Shown: positions 1 to 8,154 of the stretch, piece after piece | Position numbering within the stretch: the first letter of the stretch is position 1 | How the letters are laid out: every line of letters begins with the position of its first letter | Source of the DNA: JAQUOA01 sp037443785 | Lineage (GTDB): Bacteria; Bacteroidota; Ignavibacteria; UBA10030; UBA8401 | DNA: 31,724 nucleotides | Assembly (NCBI GenBank): GCA_037443785.1 | Contig: JBBINR010000039.1 | Location: 1-31,724 of the forward strand | Reading direction: 5' to 3' | Made by a program: the position numbers and the translations under genes | The notes under the pieces: model-generated | What the model was told of the DNA's origin: nothing | Database searches by the model: none | The model's input: only the letters and a program-made list of their open reading frames with translations

Positions 1-1050
1 GTTAGGGGGATTTGTTTTTCTTTCCACCAATTCCGCCGCAATTGCTTCTCTGCACAGTTTATAAAAATACTCCAATTTTGTCCTGTGGGACTTTCTATAC
101 TCATCCATTTTTATATTGTGCAGTTGTTCTTTCAATCCCTCAAACAACGAGTCCGCACTGCCGTTTGTTTCATTCATCTTTGCAAGAAGGACAGTTTGAA
201 TTACTTTAAAATATTTTTCTGTCAATTCAGGATTATTTCTTTCTTTGCCGTTATTGCGGGATAGGATTTCTGTTTTGATTTGGCGAATGTTCTTTTCGAT
301 AATTTCAATCGTTTCAAACCGGCGATTGTTTCCGTCAGTCGAAACTTCGTGAGGTTCTTGTTTCGCAATAAATAATGCGCGAAAGGTAAGAGCAACCGAA
401 ATGAGCGGAACGACTCTGCTGCATTCTTCCTGTTCGCGTATGTGCCGCGAAAAGATAGAAAGAAGTTCAGGAACAAATTCGTCTCCGCGTACATGCGGGT
501 GAAGCAACAAAAATAAAAAATCTTGATCGACGGACGGCAAATGCTCTGAATGATCGCAATCAATCGGCGCAATGCATGTTTCATCGAAGCGGTCAATCTC
601 AACAAATGTTTTATGTGCGGCAACCGCCAATTTTATATTGCGAATGATTTTTCCCAAACTCGGATCGAAATCGCGGTAAACATACATCAAACCTTGATTG
701 ACTGCCGACGTAACAAGCCGGCGAAATTGGAGAAGGGTTTCGTGATGTGAAAGGGATGCAAAATCGAAATTTGAAAAATATGTTTTAAAATGAATGAGCT
801 GGTTTTTGGCATCGCGCTCAAACAGTTCTGCAATGCAATCGTACGCTAAATCAGATTCATTCAATCCCAGATGGTTTTTTATTCCGGGAGTGCGTGAAAA
901 TTTTATGCGCAACAGATTGACCGCAAGCGCATGGGCAGTGCTCAGTAAAAACTTTTCTTGACGTGGTGTAAACGTACCATTGAGAAGAGACGCGATGTTC
1001 TCTTTCAGCGTAACGGAATAATCATGCGATATATGCCGGTTGTCCCCCAT
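1..1050 (-). CDS. Partial protein of unknown function, possibly sigma-factor related (3' end off the window)
   Basis: An uninterrupted minus-strand frame runs from an ATG at 1050 down to base 1 (350 codons, no stop), so the C-terminus lies outside the window. The visible protein begins MGDNRHISHDYSVTLKEN and is soluble, with no signal peptide or membrane segment. Around residues 25-75 it has the stretch LAVNLLRIKFSRTPGIKNHL followed by DLAYDCIAELFERD. That pattern recalls helix 2.1-2.2 of sigma-70-like factors, where DL-x-x-(E/D)-x-(F/I)-x-x-L-(W/F) is usual. The rest is helical and charged, with a second helical block near residues 190-330. I do not recognise a named family and the sigma resemblance is weak. 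The start was chosen because no in-frame start lies upstream. No good Shine-Dalgarno is seen. The gene lies 59 bp downstream of the glycosidase gene, on the same strand. Confidence 0.8.
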   Translation of the reverse strand, partial: MGDNRHISHDYSVTLKENIASLLNGTFTPRQEKFLLSTAHALAVNLLRIKFSRTPGIKNHLGLNESDLAYDCIAELFERDAKNQLIHFKTYFSNFDFASLSHHETLLQFRRLVTSAVNQGLMYVYRDFDPSLGKIIRNIKLAVAAHKTFVEIDRFDETCIAPIDCDHSEHLPSVDQDFLFLLLHPHVRGDEFVPELLSIFSRHIREQEECSRVVPLISVALTFRALFIAKQEPHEVSTDGNNRRFETIEIIEKNIRQIKTEILSRNNGKERNNPELTEKYFKVIQTVLLAKMNETNGSADSLFEGLKEQLHNIKMDEYRKSHRTKLEYFYKLCREAIAAELVERKTNPPN

Positions 1051-1062
1051 GGTCGGATAAAA

Positions 1063-1097
1063 TATACATCCTTTTTTTTAAAATAAAAGGATATATA
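1063..1097 (-). terminator. Hairpin between glycosidase gene and the next gene
   Basis: Arms at 1063-1075 and 1085-1097 form a stem of about 13 bp in minus-strand RNA, continuous if one G-U pair is allowed. The core is ATCCTTTT paired with AAAAGGAT. It lies 12 bp past the stop of the glycosidase gene and a short T-rich stretch follows it on the minus strand. It is AT-rich, so it may be a weak terminator or only a processing hairpin, and it also sits within the leader of the following gene. Confidence 0.4.
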
Positions 1098-1109
1098 CAT
1101 CCCACCATC

Positions 1110-3032
1110 TTATTTCGAATAGTTGGCAAGCAAAGTCAAAATGTATGTCCCTGACCCATAGCCAATCATAGGAATTGCACCGATATACTGTTCACCTTTC
1201 TCTCTGAGACAATTGCACCACACATCAAACGACTTAAAATTATAAGTCACTTTTTCCAATTGTGTTTTGTTGCTGTACATTTCCGGAATTGTATTATAAT
1301 TTGTCGCCGCCTGATTGGTAACATACTTTAACAACACGGCAGCTTTATTCTTTTCGTCGAACAAAAGATGGGCAAGAGCAATTCGAAGATTGATGAATAC
1401 CCATTCCTGATTTTCATAAGGATCATTGCTGTTCAGGCGGATATACCCGGGCCGATCGCCATTTATTCTTAACGCGTTGTCATATTCATCCATATGCGAT
1501 AAAAATAATTTTTTATCATCGATCAACCCATCGGCAAAAATTTCGTACACTCCTGAATCGTAAAATTCATGATCAGTTTTTAATTGGTCGTTTACATTGC
1601 CTTTAATAAATTTATTTTCACAAAGCATGTGTGTAAGAATTCCTTGTTTCAAAGTTTCTGCCGCCGCAACATATTTTTCGGAAGGCAAGTTGAATCGTTT
1701 TTGCAGGAAAGCAAATTGTTTCAATCCCACCGCGCATACGCCTGATGTAAAAGTATACTGTCGCGGCATTTGAAGATAGTGTTCCCATGGACCCGAATCT
1801 TCTTTTATCAAAGAATTTGTGTCGATGCAGTTCACGGTAACGTCAGCCACTTTTGTGCGCACTATATGATTCCATGTCTTGAAGAAGACAGAATCATTAC
1901 TGGTCAGCACATAATCCGAAAAAGCAGAGAGGAACAATCCGAAGTTATCTATTTCAATGTTTGGACCGTTGTCATACGTGCTTTCTTCTTTTCCGCTGCC
2001 GAAATATCTGCAGACGGAAATTTGGTAATCGCTGCCAATGCCGTAGTCTTTTCCATCCTTGTACACATAATGCACATAATGTCCGGCAGACGCTTTCAAC
2101 ATAAATTCCAATCCTTTTTTCGCTTCAGCACACATTCCTATGTGAGTCATTGCACGAATCGCGTAACTTCCGTCTCGCACCCACGCTGCATGCCACAATC
2201 CAGGGCGCAGGGAAGCAAGTATTTGTCCGCGCGACAATGGAAAAATTTCTTTATCAGAAACCTGTGCCATCTTTAGAAAAGAAATGGATTGTTCCACAAT
2301 GTTTCTTTCTTTTGTTTCCAAATTTTTAGGAATCGTACAATGTGAAAAAAGATTCTGCATGTATCGAGTTTCTTCATCAAGCAAAGAATTTTTTGCTTTC
2401 CTTAATTTATTGATGGCTTTAGTGACGATAGCTGCGTCTGTATGTAAGGAGTCGCTAAACGAATACAAAAAATACTTTTCGTAGATATTTCCGTTGTATC
2501 TGCGCAGCATGGTTCCCGTCAGCATAGTGCCAGATATATGCACGGTTAAATCTTCTGCCGATGTTGTTAATAACGAAATACCGGTTAACACATTCCCATT
2601 TCCGGATTCTGCATTGAACGACAGGTTTTCAATTTTCTGCTTTTCTCCTCGAAGTACCGCGTAAAATACTTTATCATCGTTGGTGAATGAAGCAAAATAA
2701 TTTACGCTGAAATCTTTATACCTTGCCGTGATGACGTGCGTGTTATTCAAATACTTTGTTTCAATCGGATGTTTGGTGCTGTTCAATTTGATATTTCCGG
2801 CAAAAGGATTGACGTACAAACCCGAATCATAGTTTGCAAAAATATGCGGGAAGACATATTCAACGGCTGTTTTTTTTGTGTCGTACACTGCAACGATCAA
2901 GCCGTTTGATGTGGTGAGTTTGAAATATGATTGTTCAATTGCTTCAACCGATTTTTGTGCACCGAATAATGATGGGATGAAATTGAAGAAGAGGATTAGA
3001 AGCATAAATTTTATATTCATAATGCGATCCAT
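1110..3032 (-). CDS. Exported GH15-like (six-hairpin) glycosidase
   Basis: This 640-residue protein has an N-terminal signal peptide (about residues 1-25, hydrophobic LLILFFNFIP, cleavage near FGA-Q) and no lipobox, so it should act in the periplasm or outside the cell. Residues about 30-215 look like a beta-rich N-terminal domain. Residues about 240-640 resemble the (alpha/alpha)6 catalytic domain of GH15 glucoamylase-like enzymes. The supporting motifs are WVRD (284-287), IDNFGLFL (361-368), GPWE followed by PRQYTFTSGVCAVGLKQ (414-439), IPEMY (582-586) and GAIPMIG near 618. By analogy with GH15, Glu417 would be the general acid and Glu584 the general base, but the match is by motif only. 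The likely substrate is an alpha-linked glucan or glycoside, not shown. Starts at residue 5 (MNIKF) or 10 are also possible; no ribosome binding site decides. A divergent lipocalin gene begins 88 bp away. Confidence 0.8.
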   Translation of the reverse strand: MDRIMNIKFMLLILFFNFIPSLFGAQKSVEAIEQSYFKLTTSNGLIVAVYDTKKTAVEYVFPHIFANYDSGLYVNPFAGNIKLNSTKHPIETKYLNNTHVITARYKDFSVNYFASFTNDDKVFYAVLRGEKQKIENLSFNAESGNGNVLTGISLLTTSAEDLTVHISGTMLTGTMLRRYNGNIYEKYFLYSFSDSLHTDAAIVTKAINKLRKAKNSLLDEETRYMQNLFSHCTIPKNLETKERNIVEQSISFLKMAQVSDKEIFPLSRGQILASLRPGLWHAAWVRDGSYAIRAMTHIGMCAEAKKGLEFMLKASAGHYVHYVYKDGKDYGIGSDYQISVCRYFGSGKEESTYDNGPNIEIDNFGLFLSAFSDYVLTSNDSVFFKTWNHIVRTKVADVTVNCIDTNSLIKEDSGPWEHYLQMPRQYTFTSGVCAVGLKQFAFLQKRFNLPSEKYVAAAETLKQGILTHMLCENKFIKGNVNDQLKTDHEFYDSGVYEIFADGLIDDKKLFLSHMDEYDNALRINGDRPGYIRLNSNDPYENQEWVFINLRIALAHLLFDEKNKAAVLLKYVTNQAATNYNTIPEMYSNKTQLEKVTYNFKSFDVWCNCLREKGEQYIGAIPMIGYGSGTYILTLLANYSK

Positions 3033-3120
3033 TGCATGTTAATCGAATATACATGCTTTTATTCCAAAAATGAAGAATTTTGCGAGAAGGATGATTACAT
3101 TGGAAAGAAAAAGAGGTCTT

Positions 3121-3639
3121 ATGAAAATTATAATTTTACCGTTGTTGCTTCTTACCGGTTGTTCCCCTTTTTCATCTGACAACTATCCGCCGTTAGATAC
3201 TGTTTCTTTCGTTGATGTCAAAAAGTATGTCGGCAAATGGTATGAAATTGCGTCGTTGCCTTTTTCCAGACAGGAAGGATGTTCCTGCACGACTGCTGAA
3301 TATGAAATTCTTGACGATGGCGTTTTAAAAGTAACGAATAGTTGTATGAAAGAAGGAGAACGTACACAAGCAATCGGCAAAGCGTTTGTCGTAGAAGGAA
3401 CGAACAATGCAAAACTTCGAGTGCAATTCTTCTGGCCGTTTAGAGGAGATTATTGGGTGATTGATCGTGCTGATGATTACTCGTATGCAGTTGTCGGTGT
3501 GCCGAGCAGAAAATATTGCTGGATTCTTTCACGAACGCCGTCGATGTCTGATGAGACATACGCATCAATTATCGAACATGTGAAAGCAAAAGGGTTCGAC
3601 GCAACACGGTTCAATAAAACGGTACAGGATTGTAAATAA
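3121..3639 (+). CDS. blc: Outer-membrane lipoprotein of the lipocalin family (Blc type)
   Basis: The 172-residue product begins MKIIILPLLLLTGC, a short lipoprotein signal with lipobox LLTGC and lipidated Cys14. The mature part has the lipocalin GxW motif in YVGKWYEIASLP (near residues 36-47). It continues with TAEYEILDDG, KLRVQFFWPFRGDYWVID and YAVVGVPSRKYCWILSRTP, the typical order of the bacterial lipocalin Blc. The protein is probably anchored in the outer membrane and binds fatty acids or lysophospholipids, a role linked to membrane stress in E. coli. The frame is open from an ATG at 3070, but the start at 3121 is preferred because the lipoprotein signal begins there and AGAGG lies just upstream. 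The gene is divergent from the GH15-like gene and convergent with the TonB receptor. Confidence 0.92.
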   Translation: MKIIILPLLLLTGCSPFSSDNYPPLDTVSFVDVKKYVGKWYEIASLPFSRQEGCSCTTAEYEILDDGVLKVTNSCMKEGERTQAIGKAFVVEGTNNAKLRVQFFWPFRGDYWVIDRADDYSYAVVGVPSRKYCWILSRTPSMSDETYASIIEHVKAKGFDATRFNKTVQDCK

Positions 3640-3640
3640 A

Positions 3641-3682
3641 AATCTTGCGAAGGCTCTCAATGCTTCGCAAGATTCATTTTTT
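3641..3682. terminator. Bidirectional hairpin terminator between blc and the TonB receptor
   Basis: A perfect 12-bp inverted repeat, AATCTTGCGAAG at 3641-3652 and its complement at 3663-3674, encloses a 10-base loop. A T-rich run follows at 3675-3682, and As precede the stem at 3634-3642, giving the opposite strand a U tract. It begins just after the blc stop and its T run touches the stop codon of the convergent receptor gene. Confidence 0.85.
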
Positions 3683-5924
3683 AAAACTTTGCCGTAATTC
3701 CAAGAATCGGAGTCACTCCGAAATCGTACCGCGGATTGAGCACAACGTTTCCTGCTGCATCGGCTTTGAATGAATACGAAATAATATTTTCTCGATTATA
3801 GACATTCCACAAATCAAGATACGCTGTCAGCGACCAATCACCGATAAGAAATTGTTTATCAACGCGGATATCGAGTTTATGATAATCGGGATATCGTGCA
3901 GAATTGATCGGGCCATCGACAAGGTAATACGTTCCGTTCTTGCTTACAGCGGATAACACCGGTGTGTACGGGTTGCCGGATGCGAATTGAAATTTCGCAC
4001 CGATCTGCCAGCCATTACCGATTTCCATTCCGGAAATAAGATTAATGATGTGCGGACGGTCGTATTCAAAATCGTATAGTGATGGAATTGCATTATCTTT
4101 CCGTTTTGAAATAGAATACGAATACGATGCGCTTCCGACAAATCCGTTGGTAAATTTCTTTTGTACTGAAAGCTCAATTCCTTCCGCATAACCGCTTCCG
4201 GTGTTCAGCAAAAGATTTGTGCTGTCCGGATCGACGATGAGATTCGATAAATCTTTGTAATAAATTTCCACGGTTGCTCTGGTATCGTCACTCAATCGAT
4301 GATCAATGCCGGCAACGTAATGAATCGCAGTGCTGCTCTTCAAATTTAAATTTCTCACATCGGGTGAGATTTGATAGCTCGCCGGCGATTGAATAAATTT
4401 TCCATACGAGGCGTTGAGAGTCGTGTTTTCCAATAATTGATATGAAACCGCCACACGCGGGCTGAGATTTGTTTCATTCGTCAATGCAAAACGTTCGTAC
4501 CGCACCCCTGCAGAAATAGTGAGAGGAAGGAAGAGATGATAATTTGCTTGAACAAACAATGCTGATTTTGATGTTGTCTTCGGCGTGTAAGCAATTGTAG
4601 TCGCAGGAGAAATTATTCCCGTCCGTGATGTATCTGCCGGAAGCCACGATTCATTCTTTGAATCGATAAATTTTTGCTGTCCGCCGATTTTCACATCGAG
4701 CGATGGATGGATTTGATACGTCATTTCGGATCTGATCGTGTATTCATTTTCCAAAATATCTTCTCCTCGGAGAGAACGGTTTGTTAAAGTCCCTTGCCGC
4801 GTTGTCCATCCATTTCCCGTGAATGAAACTGTCGTTAACGCGTACGCATTATGTGCAAACAGCGAACGCCAATTCAATCCGAAGGCAGACCCGTAGTCAT
4901 CTCGCGCCAGATAATCATACTTGCTCATCGCCGATGCTTCTTTTGTTGTTCCTTCACGGTCAATTTGATCTATATAATAAAATCCAACAAGATTTATTCT
5001 GTTCTGTGGATTGAGATCGTACGTAATTTTTCCAACCGCATCATAGTATCTCGGCGCAGCCGGTTTATTCATGATCGATGTTAGCATATCGAAGAATCCG
5101 CGGCGGAGAGAGAAAATCATTGAACCATTGTCGGCAACCGGACCGTCAAGCATCACTCCGAATCCGGCAATGTTGGCGTTCACATCGGAGTTGTACAATT
5201 CTTTATTTCCATCCTGCAGCGTCATATCAAACACCGACGACATTTTGTCACCGTACTTTGCCGGAAATCCTCCGGTAAGAAAATCAACTTTTTCCAATAA
5301 GGCAGGATTAACAATGCTGATGATTCCCATCGATTCGCCTGTCCGTGCAAAATGAATGGGATTATAAATTTCGATATTGTCGAGCAGCGTTAAATTTTCG
5401 TCGGGACTTCCACCGCGCACAATAAGCTGTGCGCTTTTCCCTCCTGCGGTTGCAACTCCGGGCATCGACTGCATCACGCGGAAAATATCTTCGGCTGATC
5501 CGGGTGAACGCCGGATTTCTTCCGGCGAAAGCGTCCGCATGCTGACGACGTTTTCTGTCGGTTTAGCAAAATAATCGCTTTGAATTTCAACCGTTTTCAT
5601 TTCAACTGAAGAGGCATTGAGAACGAAAGAGGTCGATTTATTTCGTTGTGGATTGATAACAACGTCGGCATTTATTGAACTTTCGTAGCCGATCATTGAC
5701 ACTTTCAAAACATATTTACCGGGTGCAACATTTTTGATAACATAGTATCCGTTTTCATTCGCTGTTGTTCCGACTGAAGTTCCTGTAATGACAATATTGG
5801 CTCCAGGAAGAGGCTGTTTTGTTACTGCATCTCGAATTTCACCGGAGATAGTACCAGTATTGGTTTGTGAAAATGCGAAATTGCCGACAAAAATTGTTAT
5901 AAAAAAAACGCTGATTTGTTTCAT
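3681..5924 (-). CDS. TonB-dependent outer-membrane receptor with N-terminal carboxypeptidase-regulatory-like domain
   Basis: This 747-residue protein has a signal peptide (residues 1-19, ending FAFSQ). A CarboxypepD_reg-like beta domain follows at about 22-110 (GTISGEIRDAVTKQPLPGAN, then GYYVIKNVAPGKYVLKVSMI). The plug domain lies at about 120-240 and includes SAEDIFRVMQSMPGV, LIVRGGSPDENLTLLDNIEI and FPAKYGDKMSS. The remainder is a beta-barrel of alternating aromatic and polar residues ending in aromatic Phe (ILGITAKF). It would import a siderophore, cofactor, sugar or other ligand using TonB energy; the ligand cannot be told from sequence. No SusD partner is adjacent, so it is not a classical SusCD pair. 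The gene is a single unit between the blc terminator and the divergent promoter region before the Sua5 gene. Confidence 0.93.
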   Translation of the reverse strand: MKQISVFFITIFVGNFAFSQTNTGTISGEIRDAVTKQPLPGANIVITGTSVGTTANENGYYVIKNVAPGKYVLKVSMIGYESSINADVVINPQRNKSTSFVLNASSVEMKTVEIQSDYFAKPTENVVSMRTLSPEEIRRSPGSAEDIFRVMQSMPGVATAGGKSAQLIVRGGSPDENLTLLDNIEIYNPIHFARTGESMGIISIVNPALLEKVDFLTGGFPAKYGDKMSSVFDMTLQDGNKELYNSDVNANIAGFGVMLDGPVADNGSMIFSLRRGFFDMLTSIMNKPAAPRYYDAVGKITYDLNPQNRINLVGFYYIDQIDREGTTKEASAMSKYDYLARDDYGSAFGLNWRSLFAHNAYALTTVSFTGNGWTTRQGTLTNRSLRGEDILENEYTIRSEMTYQIHPSLDVKIGGQQKFIDSKNESWLPADTSRTGIISPATTIAYTPKTTSKSALFVQANYHLFLPLTISAGVRYERFALTNETNLSPRVAVSYQLLENTTLNASYGKFIQSPASYQISPDVRNLNLKSSTAIHYVAGIDHRLSDDTRATVEIYYKDLSNLIVDPDSTNLLLNTGSGYAEGIELSVQKKFTNGFVGSASYSYSISKRKDNAIPSLYDFEYDRPHIINLISGMEIGNGWQIGAKFQFASGNPYTPVLSAVSKNGTYYLVDGPINSARYPDYHKLDIRVDKQFLIGDWSLTAYLDLWNVYNRENIISYSFKADAAGNVVLNPRYDFGVTPILGITAKF

Positions 5925-6003
5925 AAAATTATTTCCATTTTAGTTATACAACAATGTGATGCAGCCTACCGTGAAGAAGATTCGGTTGAGGGCTAAAAAT
6001 TCG

Positions 6004-6047
6004 CTGTAAATTTGTTACAAAATTTGTGCTCTCAGTTGTAAAATTTG
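6004..6047. promoter_or_regulatory. Near-repeats of TTGTAAAATTTG in the divergent promoter region
   Basis: Three related boxes lie between the divergent receptor and threonylcarbamoyl-AMP synthase genes: CTGTAAATTTG (6004-6014), TTACAAAATTTG (6015-6026) and TTGTAAAATTTG (6036-6047). The last two are 21 bp apart, about two helix turns, and each is nearly palindromic. A TATATT element follows at 6049. They could be operator sites, or simply AT-rich promoter sequence. Confidence 0.3.
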
Positions 6048-6095
6048 GTATATTCAAACACACACTGAATACAGACGAACATTTTTCTCGACAGC

Positions 6096-7040
6096 GTGAA
6101 AACCAAACTGACGATATCTCCCAGCGTTGCAGCTGACGTTATTCTTCACAATAATGTTGTTGCATTTCCTACTGAAACCGTGTACGGTCTTGGTGCCAAT
6201 GCATTTGAATCTGATGCCGTGAAAAAAATTTTTGAAGCCAAGGGAAGACCATCCGATAATCCGTTGATTGTTCACATTGCAGAAATGGGACAGCTTCCTT
6301 CGGTTGTTGCAAAAATTCCTTCGTACGCTGAAAAGTTAATGGAAAAATTTTTCCCCGGCCCGCTAACACTTGTGCTTCCAAAAAATAAAAATATTTCTTC
6401 ATTCGCTACCGCAGGATTGCAAACGGTCGGCGTAAGAATTCCAAACCATTCTATTGCGAAAAAATTTTTGACAGAATGCGGCGTTCCTGTTGCAGCTCCG
6501 TCAGCAAATATTTCTGGCAAACCAAGTCCAACAACATGGCAAGCGGTAAAATTTGATATGGACGGAAAAATTTCATGCATCCTAAAAGGGAATCCGTCGC
6601 GTGTCGGCGTTGAATCCACTGTTGTTGATTGCGCAGGAAGTTCACCGGTTATTCTTCGCGCCGGCGGAGTAACACTGGAACAATTGCGGGAGATTATTCC
6701 TTCAACGCGAATCGGAAAGCATCACATTGATGGGAAAGCAAAAAGTCCGGGTGTAAAATACCGCCACTATTCCCCGATGGCATACGTTTTTATTGTGAGT
6801 GGAATTGAAGAAACGGTGCCCATGAAGAGTTCGGCGTACATTGGTTTACGCGTATCCGGAAAAAATAATTTTGGAGTGAAAAAAATTTGTAAAAATGAAC
6901 ATGAATATGCACGTTCCTTATTCCATTTTTTCCGTGAATGCGATGCAAAAAAAATCGAGACAATCTATTGTGAAAGTGTCAGTGAAGACGGCATTGGCTT
7001 GGCATTGATGGATAGAATTCGCAAAGCCGCATTACAATAA
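6096..7040 (+). CDS. tsaC: Threonylcarbamoyl-AMP synthase (Sua5 type)
   Basis: This 314-residue cytoplasmic enzyme should make threonylcarbamoyl-AMP from threonine, bicarbonate and ATP, the first step of t6A37 modification of ANN-decoding tRNAs. The YrdC domain covers residues 1-200, with VAFPTETVYGLGANA (22-36), the KGR of AKGRPSDNPLIVHI (49-51), FPGPLTLVL and APSANISGKPSPT (134-146). It is the longer Sua5 form: the linker motif SPGVKYRHYSP (217-227), which closes the active site, precedes a smaller C-terminal Sua5 domain. The start codon is GTG at 6096. MurB follows after 25 bp, suggesting one transcript. Confidence 0.95.
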   Translation: MKTKLTISPSVAADVILHNNVVAFPTETVYGLGANAFESDAVKKIFEAKGRPSDNPLIVHIAEMGQLPSVVAKIPSYAEKLMEKFFPGPLTLVLPKNKNISSFATAGLQTVGVRIPNHSIAKKFLTECGVPVAAPSANISGKPSPTTWQAVKFDMDGKISCILKGNPSRVGVESTVVDCAGSSPVILRAGGVTLEQLREIIPSTRIGKHHIDGKAKSPGVKYRHYSPMAYVFIVSGIEETVPMKSSAYIGLRVSGKNNFGVKKICKNEHEYARSLFHFFRECDAKKIETIYCESVSEDGIGLALMDRIRKAALQ

Positions 7041-7065
7041 ACAGCCACTAAGTATCAGTATCCAA

Positions 7066-8130
7066 TTGAAAATCTTTAAAAAAACACTCTTAGCACAATA
7101 CACAACCATAAGTCTTGGCGGTGCGGCAAAATATTTTTGCGAATGTTCGTCGCTTGAAGAGATTCAAGAAGCGTTGCAATTTGCCGAAGGGAAAAAAATA
7201 CGCACTGTTATTCTTGGCGGTGGCAGTAATACCATTTTTTCTGATAATGGATTCGATGGATTGGTTATGAAAATCAATCTCAAAGGGACTTCATTTATTG
7301 AAGATGACGATCACATTCTCGTAACAGCCAAAGCAGGGAACAACTGGGAGAAATTCGTAGCGGAGTGTGTCGAAAAAGGATTTGCCGGCATTGAATGTCT
7401 TTCAGGAATTCCGGGAAGTGTCGGCGCAACACCGATCCAAAATGTCGGAGCGTACGGACAGGAAGTAAAAGATACGATTGAAACGGTGACAGCGCTCGAT
7501 AGAGAAACGCTGAAAATTGTTTCGTTCTCGAATTTTGACTGCCGGTTTTCATACAGGCAAAGCAGATTCAAACAACAGGATGCAGGAAAATACATTGTGA
7601 CCGAAGTGATTTTTCGTTTACGAAAGAATGGAAGGCCGACGATCAATTATCCTGAAGTAAAAAAAATAATTGAATCACAGATATCACTCCTATCGCTTGC
7701 TGACGGAAAGGAGTCGCTGACCGCAGTCCGAAACATTGTCCTTTCTCTCCGCGAAAAAAAATCGATGGTAATCAATCCCAACGATCCGAACACACGCTCC
7801 GTCGGTTCGTTCTTCATGAATCCGATTGTTGATGCGAATCAATTCTCAACGATTGAAAGTCTCTGGAAAAATTCTGGAGATGGGACTGCACTTTCTTCAT
7901 TTGCGTCTGAAGGAAAAATAAAAATATCTGCCGCATGGTTGATTGAAAAATCCGGTTTCAAGAAGGGATACACGAAGAATGGCGCAGGAATTTCCGAGAA
8001 TCATACACTGGCGTTAGTTAATAGAGGTGGAACTACCGGCGCACTTTTGGCGTTAGCAGAAGAAATTCAAGAAGGAGTGGAAAAAAAATTTCATTTGCGG
8101 CTTCACCTTGAACCGGTCGTGGTATCATAA
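7066..8130 (+). CDS. murB: UDP-N-acetylenolpyruvoylglucosamine reductase
   Basis: This cytoplasmic flavoenzyme reduces UDP-GlcNAc-enolpyruvate to UDP-MurNAc with NADPH in peptidoglycan precursor synthesis. In its 354 residues the FAD-binding part shows VILGGGSNTIFSDNGFDGLV (48-67) and GIECLSGIPGSVGATPIQNV (108-127). SYRQSRFK contains the conserved Arg164. Ser248 in SVGSFFMNP is the expected proton donor and Glu349 in HLEPVVV the expected catalytic acid. The Tyr-loop-like insertion SYRQSRF and the overall length fit type I MurB (E. coli-like). The predicted start is a TTG at 7066; no ATG or GTG upstream keeps the conserved N-terminus. It sits 25 bp after tsaC and 24 bp before the next gene. 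Confidence 0.95.
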   Translation: MKIFKKTLLAQYTTISLGGAAKYFCECSSLEEIQEALQFAEGKKIRTVILGGGSNTIFSDNGFDGLVMKINLKGTSFIEDDDHILVTAKAGNNWEKFVAECVEKGFAGIECLSGIPGSVGATPIQNVGAYGQEVKDTIETVTALDRETLKIVSFSNFDCRFSYRQSRFKQQDAGKYIVTEVIFRLRKNGRPTINYPEVKKIIESQISLLSLADGKESLTAVRNIVLSLREKKSMVINPNDPNTRSVGSFFMNPIVDANQFSTIESLWKNSGDGTALSSFASEGKIKISAAWLIEKSGFKKGYTKNGAGISENHTLALVNRGGTTGALLALAEEIQEGVEKKFHLRLHLEPVVVS

Positions 8131-8154
8131 AATATTCACCATTAGGAGGTTGTT

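Noticed and set aside
222..623. 133-codon minus-strand open frame
   Set aside because: It is out of frame with the longer open frame 1050-1 on the same strand, which has better composition and no interruptions.
1770..2276. 168-codon plus-strand open frame
   Set aside because: It is antisense to the GH15-like gene, whose motifs are clear across this region.
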